In this document: one piece after another, positions 7,379 to 15,151 of the stretch
Layout of the letters: every line of letters begins with the position of its first letter
How positions within the stretch are numbered: the stretch's first letter is position 1
Assembly: GCF_017916475.1 (NCBI RefSeq)
Contig: NZ_JAFMTB010000002.1
Location: 620,001-684,000 of the forward strand
Source of the DNA: Patulibacter sp. SYSU D01012
GTDB taxonomy: Bacteria; Actinomycetota; Thermoleophilia; Solirubrobacterales; Solirubrobacteraceae
Length of the DNA stretch: 64,000 nucleotides
Direction: 5' to 3'
The notes under the pieces: generated by a model
Databases searched by the model: none
What the model was told of the DNA's origin: nothing
Seen by the model: only the letters and a program-made list of their open reading frames with translations
Made by a program: the position numbers and the translations under genes

Positions 7379-9202
7379 TCAGCCCTCGGCGATCTCGGAC
7401 GCCTCGAGCCAGGCGGCCTCGAGCTCGTCCCGCTCGCCCGCCAGCGCGGCCTGCTCGTCCCCGAGCGCGCGCAGGCGCTCGTGGTCCATCGCGGCGGCGG
7501 CCATCTGCTCGTGCAGCTCGGCCTCGCGCGTCTCCAGCTTCTCGAGCCGTCGCTCGATCCGGCCCAGCTCCTTGCGGGCCGCGTGCACCGCGGCGCCCGA
7601 CGGCCGGGCCTTCGTCGCCGTGCCCGCGTCGCCGGCCGGGGCCGCGGGCGCCGCCGCGCCGCCGGCGGGTCCGGTCGCCGGGGCGCCCGCGCGGCGCTCC
7701 TCGACGTACTGGTCGATGCCGCCGGGCAGGTGGCGGATCGACCCGTCGGGCGCGAGCGAGTAGACGTCGTCGGTGACGCGCTCGACGAAGTAGCGGTCGT
7801 GCGAGACGACGACGAGGGTGCCGGGCCACGCGTCGAGCAGGTCCTCGAGCGCCGTCAGCGTGTCGATGTCGAGGTCGTTGGTCGGCTCGTCCAGCAGCAG
7901 GACGTTGGGCTCCTCCATCAGCAGGCGCATGAGCTGCAGCCGGCGCCGCTCGCCGCCGGACAGGTCCTGCACCAGCGTCCGGGCCCGCGCGCCGCGGAAG
8001 CCGAAGCGGTCGCACAGGCTCGCCGCGGTCAGCTCCTCCCCCGCGCTGGTCGTCGCGGTGCCGCGGACCTCCTCGAGCGACTCGAGCACGCGCAGGTGCC
8101 CCGGGATCTCGGCGGTGTCCTGCGACAGGTGGGCGATGCGGACGGTCGCGCCGCGGTCGACGTGCCCCGCCGTCGGCGCCAGCTCGCCGCTCAGCACGTT
8201 GATGAGCGTCGTCTTGCCCGACCCGTTCACGCCGACGAGCGCGACGCGGTCGCCCGGGCCCAGCCGCCAGGTGGCGTGCCGCAGCAGCGTGCGCTCCCCG
8301 AACGCGACGGAGACGTCCTCCGCCTCGAGCACCTTGTCGCCCAGGCGGGCGGTCGCGAACCGCAGCAGCTCGACGCCGTTGCGCGGCGCGGGCTCGTCGG
8401 CGATCAGCTCGTTCGCGGCCTCGATGCGGAACTTCGGCTTCGACGTGCGCGCCGGCGGGCCGCGGCGCAGCCAGGCCAGCTCCTTGCGGATGAGCTGTCG
8501 GCGCCGGGCGTCGCGCGCGGCCTCCTGGCGGTCGCGCTCGGCGCGGGCGAGCACGTAGGCGGCGTACCCGCCCTCGTACTGGTGCACGGTGCCGTCGACG
8601 ACCTCCCACGTGTGGGTGCAGACCGCGTCCAGGAACCAGCGGTCGTGGGTGATGACGACCATCGTGCCCTTGCGGCCGGCGAGGAAGCGCGCGAGCCAGT
8701 CCACGGCCTCGACGTCCAGGTGGTTCGTCGGCTCGTCGAGCAGCAGCAGCTCGGGGTCGTCGAGGAGCAGCTTGGCGAGCGCGATGCGCCGCCGCTCGCC
8801 GCCCGACAGCGGGGCGATGACGGTGTCCAGGCCGTTCGGGAAGCGCCGCATCTCGACGCCGCCGAGCAGCCCGTCCAGGACCGCGCGGAACGCCGCGTCG
8901 CCGGCCCACTCGTGGTCGGCGCGCCCGCCGACGAGCTGGTCGCGGATCGTCCGCTCGGGGTCGAGCTCGTCGCCCTGCGCGACGATCGCCATGTCGAGGG
9001 TGCCGACGCGGACGACGCTGCCGGCGTCGGGCTCCTCGGCGCCCGCGATCAGGCGCAGCAGCGTCGACTTGCCGTCGCCGTTGCGGCCGACGATGCCGAT
9101 GCGGTCGCCGGCGTTGACGCCCAGGGTCACGTCCTGCAGGACGGAGCGGCTGGCGTACCCCTTGTCGACCGACTTGAGGTTGACGAGGTTGCGCGGGGCC
9201 AT
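7379..9202 (-). CDS. ABC-F family ATPase (Uup/EttA-like ribosome-associated)
   Basis: A 607-residue soluble protein with two ABC ATPase domains and no membrane segments, the hallmark of ABC-F translation factors. The first Walker A is GRNGDGKST (about residue 38) with signature LSGGERRR; the second is GVNGSGKTT (about 350) with signature LSGGERRRLQL and Walker B LLLDEPTNDLD. The two are joined by the charged linker typical of the family, and a C-terminal region rich in Glu/Arg/Ala (about 540-607) should form the coiled coil seen in Uup. It probably acts on the ribosome E site or in DNA-linked roles. The start is ATG 9202; CACAAT at 9210-9215 ends seven bases upstream. Confidence 0.92.
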   Translation of the reverse strand: MAPRNLVNLKSVDKGYASRSVLQDVTLGVNAGDRIGIVGRNGDGKSTLLRLIAGAEEPDAGSVVRVGTLDMAIVAQGDELDPERTIRDQLVGGRADHEWAGDAAFRAVLDGLLGGVEMRRFPNGLDTVIAPLSGGERRRIALAKLLLDDPELLLLDEPTNHLDVEAVDWLARFLAGRKGTMVVITHDRWFLDAVCTHTWEVVDGTVHQYEGGYAAYVLARAERDRQEAARDARRRQLIRKELAWLRRGPPARTSKPKFRIEAANELIADEPAPRNGVELLRFATARLGDKVLEAEDVSVAFGERTLLRHATWRLGPGDRVALVGVNGSGKTTLINVLSGELAPTAGHVDRGATVRIAHLSQDTAEIPGHLRVLESLEEVRGTATTSAGEELTAASLCDRFGFRGARARTLVQDLSGGERRRLQLMRLLMEEPNVLLLDEPTNDLDIDTLTALEDLLDAWPGTLVVVSHDRYFVERVTDDVYSLAPDGSIRHLPGGIDQYVEERRAGAPATGPAGGAAAPAAPAGDAGTATKARPSGAAVHAARKELGRIERRLEKLETREAELHEQMAAAAMDHERLRALGDEQAALAGERDELEAAWLEASEIAEG

Positions 9203-9209
9203 CCCCCCG

Positions 9210-9215
9210 ATTGTG
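9210..9215 (-). promoter_or_regulatory. -10 box (CACAAT), leaderless type
   Basis: The box ends seven bases before the ATG of the ABC-F gene on the minus strand. No ribosome-binding site lies between them. Confidence 0.5.
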
Positions 9216-9420
9216 GCGGGTCCGGCGGGCCGGGCGACGGGCGGTACGGGCCGCGGCGTCGGCGCCGATCCGCGCGGCAGGGCGCCGCGCGGCGCCGTCC
9301 GCCTGATCCGCGCGCCGTCGGACGCCGGGGACGCGCGCCCGCGTGCGTCCGTCGCGCCGCGTCCGGCTCGCGCGCCCGTGTCGCCCCGACCGACCGGGCG
9401 ACCGACCGACCGACTGGGCG

Positions 9421-9540
9421 GGCGAGCGGGCGGGCGGGCGAGCGGGCGGGCGGGCGAGCGGGCGAGCGGGCGAGCGGGCGAGCGGGCGAGCGGGCGAGCG
9501 GGCGAGCGGGCGAGCGGGCGAGCGGGCGAGCGGGCGAGCG
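9421..9540. repeat. 8-bp tandem repeat array, 15 units
   Basis: Fifteen consecutive 8-base units with no interruption: thirteen GGCGAGCG and two (units 2 and 4) GGCGGGCG. Because 8 is not a multiple of 3 the array cannot code without shifting frame, and it lies in the 415-base spacer between the divergent ABC-F and deacetylase genes. Shorter GACC/GGGCG-type repeats (9390-9420) precede it. The rest of 9203-9617 shows no gene; 9541-9617 is slightly AT-richer and may hold the promoter of the deacetylase chain. Confidence 0.95.
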
Positions 9541-9617
9541 GGCCTCGATACCCGATCGCATACGCCCGAAACCCGAACGGTCGTTTCGTCGCGCGCCGCG
9601 TCGGGTACGACCTGGAC

Positions 9618-10277
9618 GTGCCCGCGCCGCTCCGCCCTTCCGCCTCCGGACCGGACGCCGGCGCCCTGCACCTGACCTTCGACGACGGGCCGTGCCGCAC
9701 CTGGACCCCGCGGACCCTGCGCGCCCTCGCCGACCACGACGTCCAGGCCACGTTCTTCGTGCTCGGTTCGGCGGCGCGCCGGGCGCCCGAGCTCGTCCGT
9801 GCGGCCCTCGCGGCCGGGCACCGGGTCGAGCTGCACGCCGACGAGCACGTGCGCCACACCGAGCGCACCCGCGCGGAGATCGCCGCCGACGCGGACCGCG
9901 CGCTCGCCACGCTCGACGCGCTGGGTGCGTCTCCCCGCTGGTGGCGGACGCCCTGGGGCGTGGCGACGGCGGACACGCGGGCGGTCGCCGCCGAGCGCGG
10001 GCTCGAGCTCGTGCGGTGGGACGCCGACACCCACGACTGGCGCGGCGACGCCCCGGCGACGATGCTCGCCGCGGTCGCCCGCGACGTCCCCCGCGGCGGC
10101 GTCGTCCTGGCCCACGACGCCCTGGGTCCCGGAGCGCGGCGCGACGGCTGCGACGCCACCGTCGCGCTCGTCGGGCTGGCGGCGGCGTGGGCCCGCGCGC
10201 GGAACCTGCCGCTCCTCGCGCTGCCCGACCCGCCGGCCGCCGTCGTCCGGACGCGCGGCATGGAGCTGGCGGCGTGA
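9618..10277 (+). CDS. NodB-type polysaccharide (or small-molecule) deacetylase
   Basis: A 219-residue carbohydrate-esterase-4 family protein without a signal peptide, so it should act in the cytosol. All five motifs look intact: TFDDGP (about residue 20, catalytic base and metal Asp), HADEH (HxxxH metal ligands), RTPWG, DTHDW and the late LAHD histidine. The start GTG 9618 was chosen because the family fold begins a few residues later. It is the first gene of a chain: its TGA overlaps the next gene's GTG as GTGA. Together with a NodS-type methyltransferase and a family-2 glycosyltransferase downstream, it probably deacetylates an N-acetylated sugar intermediate rather than cell-wall polymer. 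Confidence 0.85.
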   Translation: MPAPLRPSASGPDAGALHLTFDDGPCRTWTPRTLRALADHDVQATFFVLGSAARRAPELVRAALAAGHRVELHADEHVRHTERTRAEIAADADRALATLDALGASPRWWRTPWGVATADTRAVAAERGLELVRWDADTHDWRGDAPATMLAAVARDVPRGGVVLAHDALGPGARRDGCDATVALVGLAAAWARARNLPLLALPDPPAAVVRTRGMELAA

Positions 10278-11287
10278 GCGTCGCCACGCACGTGCCCTCC
10301 GGGGCGACGACCGCCACCCCGGCGGACTGGCCGGCGCTCGTCGCCGCCGGCTGGACGGCCGCCGACGCCTTCGACGGGCGCGCGGCCGAGCTGTCGGGGG
10401 TCCGGGCCGTCGCCGCCGCGGACCTCGGCCTCGGCCGGATCCTCGACGGGCACCGCAACGCCCTCGAGCGGCTGCTCGTGCACCGGCCGGAGGACGTGGC
10501 GCCGGCGCTCCGCGCGCGGGTGGCCGCCGGCGAGGTCCCCCTCGGCGTCTGGGGCGCGGACCCGCGCGGCGACGAGGGTCCACCCGCGCTGCTCGCCCGC
10601 GACGGCCGGGGCCGGCCCGTCGCCCGCGGCGTCAAGACGTTCTGCTCGGGCGCCGGCGTCGTCGCGCTGGCGCTCGTGCTGCTGCGCGACACCCCGGACG
10701 GGCGCCCGGCGATCGCGGCGCTCGTCGACGTCTCCGACCCCGCCACCGCGGAGGTCGACCGCTCGTGGTTCGCCGCGCCGGCGCTGCGGACGAGCGAGAG
10801 CCACCGCGTCGTGCTCCGCGACGCCCCGGTGCTGGCCGTCCTCGGCGCGCCCGGAGCGCTCCTGGAGGACCCGTTCTTCAGCGGCGACGCGCTGCGCACC
10901 GCGGCGTCCTGGGCGGGCGCGCTCGACGCCGTCGTCGCCGGCACCCGCGCGGCGCTGCGTCCGCGCGGCGCGACGGACGCCGAGGCGCTGCTCCTCGGTC
11001 GCGTGGCCGCCGCCCACGCGACGGTCGACCGCTGGCTCGAACACGCCTGCGCCGCCGTCGACGCCGGCGCGCCGCACCTGGCGGACACGGTGCTGCACGC
11101 CCGCCTGGAGATCACCGAGCGCGCCCGCGAGATCCTGCGCCTGACCGCCGAGCTGACGGGGTCCCACGCGATCGCCACCGACGACCGTGCGGCCCGCGCC
11201 CGGCGCGACCTGGACCTGCTCCTGCTGCAGCACCGGCTGACGCCCGCCGCGGTGCGGCTGGGCCACCGGACGATCGGCGCGGCGTGA
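10274..11287 (+). CDS. Acyl-CoA dehydrogenase-like flavoprotein
   Basis: A 337-residue protein related to acyl-CoA dehydrogenases, somewhat shorter than the usual 380 or so. The middle segment (about residues 115-150, GVKTFCSGAGVVALALVLLR) corresponds to the beta-domain that contacts FAD, and the C-terminal half is the helical domain. I could not place the catalytic glutamate, so it may use an unusual substrate. It overlaps the deacetylase by GTGA and the methyltransferase by GTGA, a sign of tight translational coupling. Acyl-CoA dehydrogenase homologues beside a deacetylase, a NodS-like methyltransferase and a GT2 recur in actinobacteria as an uncharacterised gene group (family knowledge, not checked here). 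Confidence 0.75.
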   Translation: MSVATHVPSGATTATPADWPALVAAGWTAADAFDGRAAELSGVRAVAAADLGLGRILDGHRNALERLLVHRPEDVAPALRARVAAGEVPLGVWGADPRGDEGPPALLARDGRGRPVARGVKTFCSGAGVVALALVLLRDTPDGRPAIAALVDVSDPATAEVDRSWFAAPALRTSESHRVVLRDAPVLAVLGAPGALLEDPFFSGDALRTAASWAGALDAVVAGTRAALRPRGATDAEALLLGRVAAAHATVDRWLEHACAAVDAGAPHLADTVLHARLEITERAREILRLTAELTGSHAIATDDRAARARRDLDLLLLQHRLTPAAVRLGHRTIGAA

Positions 11288-11925
11288 CCGGCCGGTCCGC
11301 CGGAGCGCCCGTCCCCGCCCCGGCCGCCGCGGAGCGCGGCGGCCGGCGCCCGTTCGGTCCCGCGGACTTCGAGGCGCTGTGGCGCCGCGACGCCGATCCG
11401 TGGGGCTTCGCGAGCAGCGCGTACGAGGCGGAGAAGTACGAGCGCACCCTCCGCGCGTGCGGCGCCGGGCCGTTCGGCCGGGCGCTCGAGCTGGCGAGCG
11501 CCAACGGCGTCTTCACCACGCGGCTCGCGCCCCGCTGCCGGCGGCTCGAGACCCTGGAGGCGGCCCCGACCGCGGTGGCGCTGGCCCGCGCGCGCCTGGC
11601 GGCCGCCGGACACGCCGACGTCGCGGTCCGCGCGGGCCTCGTCCCCGACGACCTGCCCGACGCGCCGGGCGCCTTCGACCTGGTGGTCGCGTCCGAGGTC
11701 CTCTACTACCTGGACCGGCCCGTCCTCGACCGGACGGTGGACGCGCTGGCGGGGCTGCTGGCGCCCGGAGGCCGGCTCGTGGCGGTGCACTGGACGCCCG
11801 ACGCGCCGGACCACGCCCTTCCGGGGCACGTGCCCCACGACGTCCTCCGCGGGCGCCCCGACCTGCGCCGCGTCGTCGCGGACGAGCAGCCGACGTACCT
11901 CCTCGACGCGTTCGTCCGCGCGTGA
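11284..11925 (+). CDS. NodS-type SAM-dependent methyltransferase
   Basis: A 213-residue class I methyltransferase. The N-terminal segment FEALWRRDADPWGFASSAYEAEKYERTL (written here in parts) is characteristic of the NodS group: FEALWRRDADPW, then SAYEAEKYERTL. The SAM-binding loop is ALELASANGVFTTRLA (about 75-90), and motif IV is FDLVVASEVLYYL. NodS proteins N-methylate a deacetylated amino sugar, which fits the deacetylase two genes upstream. The start is GTG 11284, overlapping the previous stop as GTGA. Confidence 0.85.
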   Translation: MTGRSAGAPVPAPAAAERGGRRPFGPADFEALWRRDADPWGFASSAYEAEKYERTLRACGAGPFGRALELASANGVFTTRLAPRCRRLETLEAAPTAVALARARLAAAGHADVAVRAGLVPDDLPDAPGAFDLVVASEVLYYLDRPVLDRTVDALAGLLAPGGRLVAVHWTPDAPDHALPGHVPHDVLRGRPDLRRVVADEQPTYLLDAFVRA

Positions 11926-12665
11926 GCGCCGCCCGCGCCGTCGTGATCGTCCCCGCCCGGAACGAGGCGGAGCGCGTCGCGGGCTGCCTCGCGGCCCTCG
12001 CCCGCCAGACCGTCCCGCCCCGGGTGATCCTCGTCGACGACGGCTCGACGGACGGCACCGGACGCATCGCCGCGACGGCGCTCGCCCGCGGCGGCCTGGA
12101 GCACGAGGTGCTGCGCGGCCCCGGGGCCGGGGTCGGGTGGGCGCGGCGCGTGGGATTCGATCGCGCCGCCCGCTGGGCCCTGCGCGCCGGCGCGCCGGCG
12201 ACGCTGCTCGTCAGCACGGACGCCGACTCCGTCGCCGACCCGGGATGGATCGCCGCCCTGCTGCGCCACGCCGAGCGCGGCGCCGACGTCGTCGCGGGCG
12301 ACGTGCTGCTGCGCCGCGACGAGCCCGCCGATCCCGTGGCCGTCGCCCGGCGGCGCCAGCGGGCCCGCGGGCGCCTGCGCGCCGTCCGCGCCGTCGAGCC
12401 GGGGGCCGCCCACCACCACTTCGCCGCGGCCAACCTGGCGCTCACGGTCGACGCGTACGAGACGGTCGGCGGCATGCCCACGCCCGACGCGCTCGAGGAC
12501 GAGGCGCTGCTGCGCGCCGTTCGTGCCGCCGGTCTGCGCACGGTGCGGGCGGCGGACGCCGTGGTGCGCACCAGCCCGCGAACCGTCGGCCGGACGCCGC
12601 GCGGACTGGCCGTCGACCTGGCGGCCGACGCGGGCACAGCCCTGGCCGGCAGCGGTCGGACCTGA
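11922..12665 (+). CDS. Family 2 glycosyltransferase
   Basis: A 247-residue GT-A fold glycosyltransferase without membrane segments. The N-terminus AVVIVPARNEAERVAGCL and VILVDDGSTDGTG are the nucleotide-binding core. STDADSVADPGWI supplies the DxD metal site at about residue 95, and DALEDEALLRAVRAAG near residue 195 gives the acceptor-side acidic pair. It is the last gene of the four-gene chain and overlaps the methyltransferase by GTGA. It probably attaches a sugar to the same metabolite modified by its neighbours; substrate unknown. Confidence 0.87.
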   Translation: MSAARAVVIVPARNEAERVAGCLAALARQTVPPRVILVDDGSTDGTGRIAATALARGGLEHEVLRGPGAGVGWARRVGFDRAARWALRAGAPATLLVSTDADSVADPGWIAALLRHAERGADVVAGDVLLRRDEPADPVAVARRRQRARGRLRAVRAVEPGAAHHHFAAANLALTVDAYETVGGMPTPDALEDEALLRAVRAAGLRTVRAADAVVRTSPRTVGRTPRGLAVDLAADAGTALAGSGRT

Positions 12666-12682
12666 GGGGCGGGGACGCGCGA

Positions 12683-12764
12683 TGCGGGCGGAGGGGCTCG
12701 AACCCCCACGGCTTGCGCCACGGGCACCTAAAGCCCGCGTGTCTACCAATTCCACCACGCCCGC
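12683..12764 (-). tRNA. tRNA-Leu (anticodon UAG)
   Basis: On the minus strand a full class II cloverleaf can be drawn: acceptor GCGGGCG pairs with CGCCCGC followed by discriminator A. The anticodon stem encloses loop TTTAGGT (anticodon TAG, reading CUA), a short variable arm is present, and the T-loop is GTTCGAG. It is 82 bases long with no encoded CCA. It is convergent with the glycosyltransferase chain. Confidence 0.93.
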
Positions 12765-12836
12765 TCGGCGCCGTTCCCTACCGCCGGTCGAATATCGGCC
12801 GCGGCGGGACCGTGGGAGTGTAGGCTGCCCGGCGGA

Positions 12837-13328
12837 ATGGCGCGCGGAACGAACATCTCCTGGCCGAACCGCGAGAAGGCGTCGAGCAAGCTCCTGCGGC
12901 TGCTCGTGGTCGTCGCCCTCCTCGTGTCGGCCGCTCTCATCGCGATCACGGCCGCCCGTGGCTGGGACCTGATGCAGGACGGCAAGCAGCTGCTGATCGT
13001 CTTCGTCGTCCTCGACCTGATCTTCGTCCTGCAGGTGCTGCGGTGGAGCCGCGGCGTGCTGCCGATGGCGGCGGGCCTGGCGACGTTCGTGGCGATCTTC
13101 GCCGGCGTGTCGATCCAGAGCTGGTACGACCGCGACGCCCCCGGCTTCGACGATCCGGGGCTGTCCTCGCAGCTCGGCTTCATGACGATCCTGATCCTCG
13201 CGGCCCAGGTCGTGGTGATCGTGCTGGCCGTCCTCGCCTTCCGCCAGAACTGGCAGGTCGAGGTCGAGCGGCACGACGACGAGCCCGCGGGCGGCCGGCG
13301 CGGCCGCCGGGACGCCGTCACGGCCTAG
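12837..13328 (+). CDS. Four-segment membrane protein, unknown function
   Basis: A 163-residue protein with four hydrophobic segments (about residues 19-41, 51-68, 76-96 and 112-136), a short basic N-terminus (WPNREKASSKLLR) and a charged, Arg/Gly-rich cytoplasmic tail. No recognised motif was seen. The start is ATG 12837; TAGGCT at 12821-12826 lies ten bases upstream, so the leader is very short. It sits between two tRNA-Leu genes, divergent from one and co-directional with the other. Confidence 0.65.
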   Translation: MARGTNISWPNREKASSKLLRLLVVVALLVSAALIAITAARGWDLMQDGKQLLIVFVVLDLIFVLQVLRWSRGVLPMAAGLATFVAIFAGVSIQSWYDRDAPGFDDPGLSSQLGFMTILILAAQVVVIVLAVLAFRQNWQVEVERHDDEPAGGRRGRRDAVTA

Positions 13329-13432
13329 CGTCCGGCTGCGCGGGCGGGACCGCGCCCGCCGGGCCGCGACGCCGTCACGGCCCGGCGGCCCGCCCTCCCG
13401 GTCCCCGGCCGCGTAGCATCCGCGAGGCACCT

Positions 13433-13515
13433 GCCCGGGTGGCGGAACGGTAGACGCGGCGGACTCAAAATCCGCTGTCCGCAAGGGCATGTGGGTTCGA
13501 ATCCCACCCCGGGTA
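13433..13515 (+). tRNA. tRNA-Leu (anticodon CAA)
   Basis: Class II tRNA: acceptor GCCCGGG pairs with CCCGGGT (a G-U pair at position 1-72) and discriminator A. The anticodon loop CTCAAAA carries CAA (reading UUG), the long variable arm is TGTCCGCAAGGGCAT, and the T-loop GTTCGAATC is standard. It is 83 bases long with no encoded CCA. Confidence 0.94.
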
Positions 13516-13552
13516 CTGCCGGCGCCGACCTTCGGCGCCGGCGGGCGCCGGC

Positions 13553-14278
13553 CTACGGCGCCAGCAGGCGGCGGCGCAGCGCGTCGACGTCGGCGGCGGC
13601 CAGGCCGTGCGCCTGCAGCAGGTCCGCGACGTCGAGGCCCTCGAGCGTCTCGCTCAGCACCCGTTCCGCCGTCGTGCCCCGCCGGGCCAGGAACGTGGCG
13701 AGCACCGCGGTGATGTCGTCCTCGCCGCGGGCCGCGTAGCGCGCCGGCAGCCGCTCGGCGCTCAGCGCGTAGTCGGCGGCGATCTCGTCCGGCTCGACGC
13801 CCGCGAGGGTGAGCAGCAGCAGCGCCACCATCCCCGTGCGGTCGCGGCCGCTGCCGCAGTGCACGGCCACCGCTCCCGGCTCGGCGCGGGCGATCGCGGT
13901 GAGGACGCGGGCGGACCGCTCGGGGAAGCGCTCCAGGTGCGGCCGGAAGTAGAGCGGGGTCCCGACCTGGGGGCCGCTGGACCACGCGTCCCAGAACTCC
14001 CGGTCCTCGATCCCGTCCAGCGGGACGTGCACCGTCGTGATCGCGCGCGGGCGCGGGGCCGCGTCGCGCACGATCTCGTCGTCGTTGCGCAGGTCGACCA
14101 CCGTGCGCACGCCGTGGGCGAGCGCGGCCTGCCAGCCGTGGGCGGTCAGCCCGTCCAGGCCGTCCGCGCGCACGATCCGCCCGCACCGCGTGCGGCCGCC
14201 GTCCCGCGTGCGCAGACCGCCGAGGTCGCGCACGTTGAACGCGCCCTCCCAGCGGAGGTGCCGCTGCACCGCCTGCAT
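13553..14278 (-). CDS. Tyrosine-protein phosphatase, DSP/PTP-like
   Basis: A 241-residue cytosolic phosphatase of the Y_phosphatase3 (PtpB/LipA-like) type. The N-terminal FNVRDLGGLRTRDG is the family opening, and the P-loop HCGSGRDRTG places the nucleophile Cys at about residue 141 and the phosphate-binding Arg at 147. These enzymes act on phosphotyrosine, phosphoinositides or inositol phosphates. The start ATG 14278 lies four bases after the suhB stop, so it is in one operon with an inositol-monophosphatase-family gene. An inositol-phosphate-like substrate is therefore a reasonable guess. Confidence 0.87.
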   Translation of the reverse strand: MQAVQRHLRWEGAFNVRDLGGLRTRDGGRTRCGRIVRADGLDGLTAHGWQAALAHGVRTVVDLRNDDEIVRDAAPRPRAITTVHVPLDGIEDREFWDAWSSGPQVGTPLYFRPHLERFPERSARVLTAIARAEPGAVAVHCGSGRDRTGMVALLLLTLAGVEPDEIAADYALSAERLPARYAARGEDDITAVLATFLARRGTTAERVLSETLEGLDVADLLQAHGLAAADVDALRRRLLAP

Positions 14279-14282
14279 GCGG

Positions 14283-15092
14283 TCAGTCCTGCGGCCCAAC
14301 GATCGCCAGCAGCTCGTCGCGGAGCGCCGGCGGGACGATCATCGTGCCCGCCGGCAGCCCGTCGTACGGCTCCAAGCGCACGGTCTCGAGGCCCACGGAC
14401 GCGGCCAGGACCTCGCCGGCCGCGGTGTCCCACGCCTTCACCCCGTACTCGAAGTACGCGTCGCTGCGGCCCGCGGCCAGCCAGCAGACGTCGAGCGCCG
14501 CGGCGCCGGCGCGGCGGATGTCGCGCACCCGCGGCAGCAGGCGATCCACGATCCGCGCCTGCACGCGCCGCACCTCCGCGTCGTAGCCGAAGCCCGTCGC
14601 GACGAGCGCGTGCCCCAGGCCGCCGTCGGGCGCGGAGCGGCGCGGCAGGTCTCGGCCGTTCAGCGTCGCGCGGCCGTCGGCGGCGCCGGCGAAGAGCTCC
14701 TCGCGGTTCGGGTCGTAGACGACGCCGACGAGGCCCTCGCAGGCGACGCTCACGCACCACTGCGGAATGCCGTAGAGGTAGTTCACCGTGCCGTCGAGCG
14801 GGTCGACGATCCAGCGACGCCCCGTCGTGCCGTGGACGTCGTCGCCCTCCTCGCCGACGATCCCGTCGTCCGGCACCCGGCGGGCCAGCACGGCGCGGAT
14901 GGCCTCCTCGGCCGCGACGTCGGCCTCGGAGACCGGGTCCGTGGCCGTCGTCTTCGTCGCGATGCGCAGCGCCTCGAGGTCGCCGGCCCGCGCCGTCAGC
15001 TCGGCCGCGGCGGCGCGGGCGGCCTCCTCCGCGACCGCGAGGAGCTCGTCCAGGTCGTGACGGGTGTCGGCGTCGGACACGGTGCTGCTCAT
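14283..15092 (-). CDS. suhB: Inositol monophosphatase family protein (SuhB-like)
   Basis: A 269-residue Mg-dependent phosphatase. The metal site is complete: GEEGDD (about residues 77-82), WIVDPLDGTVNYLYG (about 93-107) and AWDTAAGEVL (about 213-222). Such enzymes dephosphorylate inositol-1-phosphate, histidinol phosphate or related sugars. The start is ATG 15092, with CACGAT at 15099-15104 six bases upstream, although GGAGG also falls in that gap and may serve as a ribosome-binding site. It is followed within four bases by the phosphatase gene. The symbol is given by family; the exact substrate is open. Confidence 0.88.
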   Translation of the reverse strand: MSSTVSDADTRHDLDELLAVAEEAARAAAAELTARAGDLEALRIATKTTATDPVSEADVAAEEAIRAVLARRVPDDGIVGEEGDDVHGTTGRRWIVDPLDGTVNYLYGIPQWCVSVACEGLVGVVYDPNREELFAGAADGRATLNGRDLPRRSAPDGGLGHALVATGFGYDAEVRRVQARIVDRLLPRVRDIRRAGAAALDVCWLAAGRSDAYFEYGVKAWDTAAGEVLAASVGLETVRLEPYDGLPAGTMIVPPALRDELLAIVGPQD

Positions 15093-15151
15093 GCCTCCAT
15101 CGTGCAGGGTCGCGCGGCGTTCCGGGTTGCGGCGGGGTTCGCCTGCCGGCC

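Noticed and set aside
9421-9540. CRISPR-like array
   Set aside because: Units are 8 bases with no spacers and no cas genes are near; it is a microsatellite.
7481-11287. Very long open frame (over 1,200 codons) on the plus strand, antisense to the ABC-F gene
   Set aside because: Antisense shadow caused by few stops in GC-rich DNA. The first two thirds read as low-complexity Arg/Ala/Val text; only its last part (from 10274) is the real acyl-CoA dehydrogenase-like gene.
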